From the NCBI GenBank assembly GCA_013146195.2, contig CM028381.1, positions 101,407,002 to 101,471,001 on the forward strand: a stretch of DNA of 64,000 nucleotides, written 5' to 3'. Under the pieces are notes generated by a model. The model had not been told where the DNA came from and did no database searches. It was given only the letters and a program-made list of their open reading frames with translations. The stretch's first letter is position 1. The number at the start of each line of letters is the position of its first letter. Positions 46,349 to 54,910 of this stretch are shown here, piece by piece. The translations under genes and the position numbers were made by a program. This DNA comes from Codonopsis lanceolata (lineage: Eukaryota; Streptophyta; Magnoliopsida; Asterales; Campanulaceae).

Positions 46349-48067
46349 GAATTGTGACTTGGAATGTGTGGGGCCTTAATGATGTAAATAAAAGAACACT
46401 GATAAAAGGATTGATCAGGAGATGGAAACTGAATGTTGTTTGTCTTCAAGAAACGAAAATGGAGAAGGTTGATGTTAGTATCATTGATAGTGTTTGGAGT
46501 GCTAGAGGGATGGATTGGGTTCATTTAACGTAGGGGCTGCTGGGGGGGTGCTAGTTATGTGGGACAGAAGTGTTCTGTCGAAAGTTGACTCTTTGCTGGG
46601 TGAATTCTCAGTTTCATGTTTGCTGAAGACTTTGGATAATAGCAGAGATTGGCCTTTTACAGGGGTTTACGGGCCGTGTAGCACTGCTGCTAGGGAGAGA
46701 TTTTGGGTAGAATTAAAGGATACAAAGGCTAGATGGGGTGTGCCTTGGTGTGTAGGGGGTGACTTTAATGCGGTTAGACTCCCTCACGAATGTTCTGGTT
46801 CTCGTATCTATTCTAGAGAAATGATGGAGTTTAATGATTTCATTAATGAGATGGAGTTGTTGGATCTTGCTTTGGTAGGGGGCGATTTCACGTGGTTTAG
46901 AAATGGGGAGCGTCATCAATTTTCGAGAATTGATAGATTCTTAATTTCAGGGGATTGGGAGGGCTGTTTTAGTGGTTCTGTTCAGTCCTGTTTACCGAGG
47001 CTATCATCAGATCATGTGCCTTTGCTTCTTGAGTGCGGCGGTAGTTCTAAAGGGAAAACCCCTTTTCGGTTTGAGAATATGTGGTTGAAAGAGCCCGGGT
47101 TTCTGGACTGGGTGAAGGCTAGATGGGATTCTTACTTGGTGGCAGGTGATCCGAGTTTCAGAATAGCTAGAAAACTGAAGTTACTCAAGGAGGATTTAAA
47201 AGTTTGGAATAGAGAGGTTTTCGGAAAGGTGGAGTTTAAAATCAAATACATTTCGGATGAGATATGCAGGCTGGATGATAGAGCAGGGGATGGTTTATTG
47301 GATGAGGCAGAAGAGTTCCTTAGGGTGCAGTTGAAACAGGAATTGAAGAGTCTTCTTAGTCGTGAAGAGATCTATTGGAGACAAAAGTCGCGGGTGCAGT
47401 GGTTAAAGGAGGGAGATGGTAATACCAAGTTCTTTCACAGGATGGCAAAGATCCGTGGAGCAGCAAAAAAATTAGGTCTGTCCAGATTGAAGATGTGCTG
47501 TTAGAGGATGAGGCAGAGATTAAGGTTGGCATCATGAATTTTTATAGGCGACAGTACGAGGAAAGTGGGGATTGGAGACCAAATCTGGATGGAATTGACT
47601 TTGGGCAGTGCTGGAGCGTCCCTTTTCGGTTGAGGAAGTGGCAGCAGTGTTACGTAAGATGGAGGGAGATAAAGCCCAAAGTGCTAGCTCAATGCTGCCT
47701 GAGATTTGAAAAAAAGCCTTAATGCTGCCTTCATAGCCTTGATTCCAAAAAAGAGTGGTGCTACTGATTTGAAAGACTTTCGACCGATTAGCTTGGTTGG
47801 TGGCATTTACAAGCTTATCTCCAAAGTGCTAGCCCAAAGAATGAAAAGGGTAATGGGCAGAATTATTTCGGCGTCACAACACGCTTTTGGGAAGGATAGA
47901 CAGATTTTGGATGCGTCTTTTATTGCCAATGAAGTCGTGGACAACAGTTTGAAAAGCGGTGTTTCGGGGTTATTGTGTAAGTTCGATATCGAGAAAGCTT
48001 ATGATAATTTGAACTGGGATTTTATGTTATACATGTTGGAAAGGATGGGTTTTGGTATTAAATGGAT

Positions 48068-48284
48068 GGCCAAAATACGAAAAACACCCTGAAGTTTCCA
48101 CTCAATCCCAAAACGATACCCAACCTAAGGTTTGTGCCATAATCATACATGATATTGCAAATTGTTCCATTTTGCACCCTAGCCCTAACGGGTGTTAGAA
48201 AACTAACAGAAAGTTAGCATGTGCATCTCACATGCAGGGGCAATTTAGTCTTTTTCATAAAAATTTCTTTAATTCATCTTTCTT
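48068..48284 (+). repeat. Left TIR of the DREB1 Pack-MULE
   Basis: It ends nine bases before the DREB1 start codon at 48293, so the TIR is the entire upstream sequence available to the captured gene. Confidence 0.9.
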
Positions 48285-48292
48285 TAATTGAA

Positions 48293-49281
48293 ATGGATAT
48301 ATTTACTCAAAATCAAGACAATTTCTCTTATGCCTCCAACTTTTGCTACCCTGAATTCGCGGAATCGTCCTCAAATTCCGACGGTGGCGGCGCCAGCGAT
48401 CGAATTTCTCGAGACGAGGATGTCATGCTTGCTTCTAGCAATCCCAAGAAGCGCGCCGGGAGGAAGAAGTTTCGCGAAACTCGACACCTGGTATACATGG
48501 GAATACGCCGCCGGGACTCTGGCAAGTGGGTTTGTGAAGTTAGGGAGCCTAATAAGAAGACCAGGATTTGGGTAGGTACGTTTCCCACTGCTGAGATGGC
48601 AACTCGAGCTCATGACGTGGCTGTTGTTGCTCTCCGAGGCCGGTCGGCTTGTTTGAATTTTTTTTTTTTGATAAGTAAGGTATATATTAAAAATCAAAAG
48701 CGGCAAATAAGGAGCCGCAGCCTATTTACACAGGAGGGAAACTCCAATAATTACAGATTACAAAAATTCACTACAAAGTCAGCAAAAGAATTGACCTCAG
48801 ACCTAACACCATCACTACACCAAAAAAACAATGAAGCAACTCATTCTTCAAAGAACGACACGAACCTTTCCACGTTATCAAAAACTCTCCTATTCCTTTC
48901 TTTCCAAATCACCCAGCATACTCCCAAAGGAATAGTCTGCCAAGGCGTTTGAATTTTGTCGACTCTTCGTGGCGGCTGCCGATTCCGGCCTCTGCTGACA
49001 CAAAGGATATTCAAAAGGCGGCGGCCGAGGCGTTTCGGACTCAGGAATCTTTGGAGGTTTCTCCTGATTACATGCAGGAGGAGGGCGCAATGACGTCGTC
49101 TTCGGAGAATTTGTTTTACATGGATGAGGAGGCAGTGTTTGGTATGCCGCAATTGATTGCCAACATGGCGGAAGGCTTGATGGTGCCTCCACCTCACTGT
49201 GTAGATGGATACTGTGGTGATGACATGGAAACTGGTGTTGACGTGTTCGTAAAAGAAGTTCCGGTGGCTGATTTCATTTGA
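48293..49281 (+). pseudogene. Captured DREB1/CBF-type AP2 transcription factor, split by a LINE tail
   Basis: DREB1/CBF proteins bind DRE/CRT elements and switch on cold-response genes. The frame runs 48293-48661, is broken by a 285-bp LINE tail (48662-48946), and resumes at 48958. Ignoring the insertion and one duplicate, it is 230 residues, normal for CBFs, with no other stop. It shows the CBF signature [14 protein letters not shown] before the AP2 domain. The domain includes [34 protein letters not shown] and [11 protein letters not shown]. The second signature SSWRLPIPAS follows, then an acidic C-terminus with FYMDEEAVFGMPQLIANMAE. The usual VYRGVR is VYMGIR, losing a DNA-contact arginine. 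With the LINE inside the gene, no normal product is expected. Confidence 0.92.
48662..48946 (-). mobile_element. 5'-truncated LINE tail inside the DREB1 copy
   Basis: 285 bp in minus orientation, with a T-run and GATAAGTAAGG at the 3' end and [16 protein letters not shown] at the 5' end, the terminal part of the LINE family found at 37.8-51.7 kb. Flanked by a perfect 11-bp duplication GTTTGAATTTT (48651-48661 and 48947-48957). Confidence 0.92.
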
Positions 49282-49563
49282 AGGCTTTTTAGAATGCAAA
49301 AGGCCTTTGAGTTGCAATGCCTCTAGAATTTGCTTCAATGTTTCCAGATCTGTCGACTGTTCATCAATACCTCTCATCTTCAGTCTTCTCTCAATTTCTC
49401 CAAAGATTGAGACAGTCGTCTGCTTTGGCTCCGGGAAGAAATCGGCAGAGTCAAAATAGCTTCTCCTTTGCTGCGGTGATCGCCACGGCGAAGACCTTAC
49501 GGGTTCGACCTTCACGTTTCTAGAAGCATTTTCCATTGGATCCACAACTCGGTAATTCGACAT
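49282..49563 (-). pseudogene. Captured TRM/LONGIFOLIA-like gene fragment
   Basis: About 94 codons open on minus: RVVDPMENASRNVKVEPVRS, SPWRSPQQRRSYFDSADFFP, EPKQTTVSIFGEIERRLKMR, then DLETLKQILEALQLKGLLHS. This LKQILEALQxKGLL helix is typical of the TRM (TON1-recruiting motif)/LONGIFOLIA family, which links microtubule organisation to cell shape. The right side has a splice-acceptor-like AAATAACAG, so it is probably one captured exon. The open frame continues by chance in antisense through the DREB1 part. No start or end of the parent gene is present. Confidence 0.7.
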
Positions 49564-49607
49564 CGTCCTGTTATTTCCTTTTCCGACATAGTGTTGTATG
49601 TGTGTAG

Positions 49608-49821
49608 AAGATGAATTAAAGAAATTTTTGAAGAAAAAGACTAAATTGCCCCTGTATGTGAGATGCACATGCTAACTTTCTGTTAGTTTTCTAACGCCCA
49701 TTAGGGCTAGGGTGCAAAATGGGACAATTTGCAATATCAGGTATGATTATGACACAAATCTTAGGTTGGGTATCGTTTTGGGATTGGGTGGAAACTTCAG
49801 GGTGTTTTTCGTATTTTGGCC
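49608..49821 (-). repeat. Right TIR of the DREB1 Pack-MULE
   Basis: Inverse partner of 48068-48284, with about ten mismatches. Confidence 0.9.
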
Positions 49822-51690
49822 TAAATGGATCCAATGGATCCGATTCTGCATCTCTACAGTACGCTTCTTTGTTTTGGTGAATGGGGAACCTTAGGGTTTT
49901 TTTCAAGCTCGAGGGGCTTGCGTCAAAGTGACCCTTTGTCCCCGTTTCTGTTTATTGTTGTTATGGAGGCTCTTAGCAGGATGTTAGAGAGGGCAGTGCT
50001 GGAAGGTCTTATAAGTGGATTCAAGGTGGGGAGGAGAGGGGAGAGGGAGGTGTCGGTTTCCCATCTTCTTGTTGCAGATGGCACCTTGGTTTTTTGCGGT
50101 GCAGATAAGGCTCAGTTGGGGTATCTTCGATTGGTATTATTATTCTCTCAAGCAGTTTCGGGTCTTCGAATTAACATTTCCAAGAGTGAAATTATTCTTG
50201 TAGGGGTTGTGGAAAATGTTGGGGATCTAGCTTCATTCTTTGGATGTAAGTTTGCTTTTCTTCCTTCCTATTACCTTGGTCTTCCCATAGGTGCACAGTC
50301 AAAGAGTAGGGCGTTGTGGAATCCGGTGATTGTGCGTTTCGAGCAGAGATTGGCAGGGTGGAAGCGTCGACTCCTTTCTAAGGGGGAGAGGAGATTAGTC
50401 CTAATCAAGAACACTCCTACTAATTTACTGACCTATTTCCTATCGCTCTTTGTGATTCCTGCCACAATAAGGCAAAGATTAGAGAAGTTGAAAAGAGATT
50501 TCTTGTGGGAAGAATGGGCACAAGTTTCATTTAGTGAACAGGGAGAAAGTTGCTCTAGGGTTCAAGAGGGAGGTTTGAACATCAGAAAACTCAAATTCTT
50601 TAACGAGGCTTTGCTGGGAAAATGGTTGTGGAGGTATCTTACAGACAAGGAGGCTTTTTGGAGACAAGTGATGGTTTGCAAGTATGGAGCAGGGGATCAC
50701 TGCTGGTTCTCAAGTTTAGTCAATTCTACTTATGGGGTGGGAGTGTGGCGAGGCATCAGGAAAGGGTGGAGCTCTTTTGAGAGATTCATTGCATTTGAGG
50801 TTGGCAACGGGGTCTCTGTGAGATTTTGGGAAGATAGATAACTTATTTGAGATTTCCACGGATAAGGATTGTAGAGTTGGTTCTGTTTTGTCTACGGTGG
50901 AGGGTAACCCTTTCTGGAATCTCACGTTCAGAAGGAATTTTCATGATTGGGAGATTGAGTCAGTTGTGCAGCTCTTAGGGAGGCTTCAAGAGCAGAATAC
51001 GGACAGGTTGGTGGATAAGGTGGTATGGTACAGGGGTCCTTTTTTTTCAGTGAATTTGTATTATCTCAAGCTTATCAATTGTGGCAGAACTTCCTTTCCT
51101 TGGAGAGCAGTTTGGAACTCTAAAGCCCCTAAGAGAGTGGCTTTTTTCATGTGGGAAGCGACTCACGAAGCTATCCTAACCGGGGACAATTTGCGGAAAC
51201 GTAATATGGTTTTTGTCAATAGGTGTTATTTGTGCAAGGCTAGTGAGGAGAGTGTAAATCATCTGCTCCTACACTGCCAAGTGGCTATCGAGTTATGGAA
51301 TTTTGTGCTGGGACTGCTCAAGATGACTTGGGTCATGCTGAGGTCGATTATTGACCGTGTTAGGGGCTGGTCTATGGGGTATAAGAATAGGAGAAACCGT
51401 TTTTGGGAGATAGCTCTTTTGGGAGTGTGTTGGACTCTATGGTGGGAAAGAAACCATAGGGCATTTGATAACGACGAAATGTCAGTCTCGGAAGAATTTG
51501 TTGATTCGCACCCTTCATTTTTGGTGTTCCGAGGCCGATCACTCCACTTCTAGTCCTAACATTTCTATTGTAGATTTTGTAAATAGTATATATATTGGCT
51601 AATCTTTTTGGTATGGTATACTCCTAGTGTACAAAGGACGCATCACCTTTTTTGATGTTTTTTTATATAATTATTACTTATCAAAAATTT

Positions 51691-52457
51691 TTTTAGCTGA
51701 TCAAACTATACTTCGTTTCTCGAGAAAGAGTAAGGAAGAGAACCTTCTTGATAGAGCCTAATATAATACTCCCTTCATTCCACTCAATAACATATTTATA
51801 TGAATAACTATTAAGGTGTACGAATGTCTACTTATGTGAACCTTTCAAGGCATCTTCTATCTGAAGGTAGTTGACGTTAGACCGGTTTATGGAGTCTAAA
51901 GAGAATCTAAAGATGAATTGTGCTGTCATTACTTCTTTATAGGTGCGTGCATTTGAGATTGGTCATACTGTGTGTACATGCTATTCATTGATACTCTTCA
52001 ATAGCATGCCATCACTAATCTTGTTATCCGGTTAAAGTATCTATCAAGACACTCATGGCATGCCTGTATGGTATGGTTGGTTCTATCCGAGCACCATACA
52101 TGGTAAAGGATAGATTTCTTACTAAGCTTAATGGTTTGGTTAACTTTATGCAGACATCATTAACTAAGTTTAAAGTTAAGGGTGAGGTCTTCTTGGATCA
52201 TAGGGCAGTGGTTCATTTGAGATGGATCTAAAAGTTAGCTGTTACCATCACATGGCGGTGTCATTTTAGCGTACCAATGCCAACCATTAACATTATGTGG
52301 ACTGGTTTCTTGGCAGGACAAGCGAGACGCTCCTTACATGATGAGTTTAACTTGTCATGTAACGGCATTCGTGCCGTCTATGATGGATAACTCCTGCAGG
52401 CACAATTTTTTTATTGCTTGTGCTTGTTAGACTCCTCTCGTTCGTGACATAAATGTT
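51691..52457. other. Spacer with MITE scar
   Basis: A lone CTCCCTTCATTCCACTCAAT end lies near 51770 without its partner. No coding exon is recognised. Confidence 0.45.
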
Positions 52458-52977
52458 CTCCCTCTATTCCATGGAAATAGTCCAAGTTTGAAAAATCTAA
52501 TATTTAAGGGTTATATTAGTATCGTTGGAGTTTGTCATAATCGCAAAAATATTGAGCATAGCCAAGATCCTTATAGCATATGTGAACACGGGCGGATCCA
52601 AGATGTTGGTACCATGAGGGCTAGGTATTTTATAAATATTGTAAACTGTAATAACCGTGCAAAATAACTTCATTAATCGAAAAAATAAGTTACTTATAGT
52701 CGGTGATTTAATGAGCCTTACCCATTACATACATAATTATAAAAGAGCTTGAGATTAATAATGATGTTTAACATATAAGTTTTTATTTTATCTTATATTT
52801 TTTTTTCCAAATTTTGACGTGGGCTAGAGCCCTCCTCATTTGGCTTTAGATCCGCCCCTGTATGTGGAGGGTAAAGTTGAAAGGTCATAGAGATTGTAAG
52901 TACAATTTTTGAAAGTGGTTTTTTAAGTGAAACTTCTCAAAATAGAATAATGAACTCTTTGCATGGGAAGGATGGAG
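52458..52977. mobile_element. Stowaway-like MITE (family C) with a nested hAT MITE
   Basis: The left end is CTCCCTCTATTCCATGG and the right end GCATGGGAAGGATGGAG followed by TA. The two halves match 32282-32522. The gap between them is exactly filled by 52587-52860 and one copy of its duplication. Confidence 0.75.
52587..52860. mobile_element. hAT-like MITE
   Basis: 274 bp with ends CACGGGCGGATCCAAGATG and, inverted, CAGGGGCGGATCTAAAGCC. It is flanked by 8-bp TATGTGAA (52579-52586) and TATGTGGA (52861-52868). Eight-base duplications and CAGGG-type ends are typical of hAT elements. Confidence 0.75.
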
Positions 52978-53144
52978 TATTTGACTATTATTGTTCCTTC
53001 CCTGCCTTGTTGAGTTTTATTTAAGAAAAAATAGAAGTTTGTAAAGAAAAATAGTCAAAGTTTATATATATATATAAGTGTTAATAAATAAAAGGATACC
53101 ATTAATGATTAAAATTGACGATTTCACTCGAATACAATTATATA

Positions 53145-53676
53145 CTCCCTCCGTCCTAAAATTGTTGTAACCCGACACATGGATGAAGGAAAAACAATTG
53201 AATTGATTTTTTTTTTTTTTTTTGATAAGAAAAGATATATTAGAAACAAGCGAGTAATCAGGGGTCACACCCTTTGTATACAGACAATATACTCCTACCA
53301 AAAATACTATACAATAGTTTCCACAATACGATCCTTAGATCTGTCTACATTCAGCTCAACGTTCTCGAATGCTCTACGATTACGTTTGGTCCATATACAC
53401 CAAACACACCGCCAAAGGAGCAACTTCCCAAACATCTTTCTTCTTCTTTTTTCTCTTATAAAAAGACCATTCGCAGAGCATATCTTCCACTGTCCTGGGT
53501 ATTACCCAAGCTATTTCCTCATGTGTATGTGCCTATGTGCCCCATAACTAAAGTAGGATGAAAAAGTAAGGGTAAAGTGGTAAATATGTTGTCCTAAAAA
53601 GAAAAGTTTCAAAAAAGACAATTATTTTGAGATGGATTAAAAGGAAAGCAGGAGAATAATTTTCGGACGGAGGGAG
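53145..53676. mobile_element. Stowaway-like MITE (family A) split by a LINE tail
   Basis: The ends CTCCCTCCGTCCTAAAATTG and, inverted, CTCCCTCCGTCCGAAAATTA lie between TA dinucleotides. The right part carries the family A core. About 330 bp of LINE tail interrupts it near the left end. Confidence 0.75.
53200..53525 (-). mobile_element. 5'-truncated LINE tail in the MITE
   Basis: A T-run (53207-53223) followed by GATAAGAAAAGATATATTAG and CACCCTTTGTATACAGACAA is the reverse of the terminal LINE sequence. It ends within the sequence encoding the last part of ORF2. The right limit is approximate. Confidence 0.65.
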
Positions 53677-54201
53677 TAATAGATAATGAGATTATTTTCG
53701 TTGATTAATGATCAACTAAACAAAACACGTGTGAGTGTGAGGAAAAATATTGCATGCTTTTATTACATATCCTCTGAAACACCCTTTGAGGCCTTGACAA
53801 TGCGACCTTTAGCGTTACGGCTGCTATGATTGTCACATTGTAACGCCATAAGCTCGAAAGGGCGGTCCACTATGCATGCCCACTAAGAATCTAGCACCTG
53901 GGTCAACAAGGTATATCACAAGCCCACCCAATGGATGATGTTGGTGCCTAGTGATGATGGGTGGTCACTTATAAGGCACAAACAAGCACTACATCTACCC
54001 GATGTGGGATAGAGATATTACGTATATTTGAGGCTTGCACTTGATATAGGTGAAATATGTGTCACTATAAATTGGGAATTAATGTCTTGTCTTTATTCAT
54101 ATATTTGAGGCGTAAAGTTGTATGTAAGGGGATTTATTACTTTTTTTTTCTTAGTTTGACTTTTCAATAATTTGTCATGAGTTGGTCAATTGAGTTATAG
54201 A

Positions 54202-54241
<40 letters not shown>

Positions 54242-54910
54242 TTGGGTATGTAGAAAATAAAAGCGCGTTAAATGTTGGTAGTACCTGAATCCAATCTTTT
54301 GAAAGGTACGTGTGCGAAGTGTAAGAAAGTCTAGTAATCCTTTGAGATTTGTCATTGGCCGAAAGCTTAGTTTAATTGATTCGACTGGACTCTTTTGTTT
54401 GTTATTATTAGACATTTTTGTGAACATATTCCTTAGTAATAGTTTTCATCACAAATAGAATGCAAATGGAAGACTTAAAATATTGATGATACTATACATA
54501 GAAACAAGCAAGTAAACAGAGAAGGAAATGACATGCATCCAACATACCCTCGAGCGCGTGCACATATGATCTGCAGAATGTTTTTTTCCCTTGCTCCTTC
54601 CTCTCGTGCACATATATGGAGAAAAATTATTTTTCTGGTCAACTTGATTAGATAGAGGAATACTTTTCCTGGAAAATAGTTCATATAGTTGCAAACTGTT
54701 CATTTTAATGATTAATACCTTAAAAGTCAACACATGAATTTATATAATAAACTCTGTTCTATGCAATTTGACAAATGACATCACTATGTAGACTCTAAAA
54801 AAGATTTTGTTTAAAATCCCTTGAAAGTTGATGTGAAACGGATAGAAAAAAGCATAAGACTCCTTTAAGGATAAGCCCTCAATTACTTAACATAAGGTAC
54901 TATCACTTAC
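53677..54910. other. Spacer downstream of the visible GATA exons
   Basis: It includes a CTACCCGATGTGGGATA word near 53996 and an (AT)n run at 54205-54239. The C-terminal GATA exons should lie on this side, but I find none. The sequence 53760-54090 looks like an old LTR or repeat fragment that I cannot classify. Confidence 0.4.

Larger units (their letters stand above)
48068..49821. mobile_element. Pack-MULE carrying a DREB1/CBF gene and a TRM-like fragment
   Basis: TIRs of about 215 bp (48068-48284 and 49608-49821) start GGCCAAAATACGAAAAACAC on both strands; I count about ten differences, so roughly 95% identity. A perfect 9-bp duplication TAAATGGAT flanks it (48059-48067 and 49822-49830), diagnostic of Mutator-like elements. 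No transposase is encoded. The interior is a whole AP2/DREB1 frame on plus and a TRM-like fragment on minus, meeting end to end at 49281/49282. It sits inside the reverse transcriptase of LINE-3. Confidence 0.93.
46330..51553 (+). pseudogene. LINE-3 ORF2, split by the Pack-MULE
   Basis: The endonuclease shows RIVTWNVWGLNDVNKRTLI, VCLQETKME, a frameshift near 46520, then CVGGDFNAVRLPHE, GGDFTWFRNGE, RIDRFLISGDWE and SSDHVPLLLECGG. RT motifs are KKSGATDLKDFRPISLVGG, QHAFGKDRQILDASF and CKFDIEKAYDNLNWDF. The frame breaks at 48067 and resumes at 49831 with [36 protein letters not shown] follows, then VADG where FADD is expected, so the catalytic aspartates are lost. The C-terminal zf-RVT (CYLCKASEESVNHLLLHC) lies at 51220-51290. 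The element is inactive. Confidence 0.82.
45110..51690 (+). mobile_element. LINE-3: L1-type LINE interrupted by a Pack-MULE
   Basis: ORF1 (45122-46348) lacks the N-terminal domain, so the copy is 5' truncated; the left limit is approximate. ORF2 starts at 46330, overlapping ORF1. The tail ends with the family words TACTCCTAGTGTACAAAGGA, TTACTTATCAAAAA near 51690. Removing the 1754-bp element and one 9-bp duplication (48059-48067 or 49822-49830) rejoins the reverse transcriptase frame. Confidence 0.85.

Noticed and set aside
48841..49668. A 275-codon minus-strand open frame across half of the Pack-MULE
   Set aside because: It fuses the right TIR, the TRM-like fragment, the antisense of DREB1 and the LINE tail. 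Only the TRM-like part has protein character; the fusion is fortuitous.
54449..54733. 94-codon minus frame downstream of the GATA exons
   Set aside because: It shows no resemblance to the C-terminal region of GATA26/27-type proteins and has no usable splice acceptor in phase.
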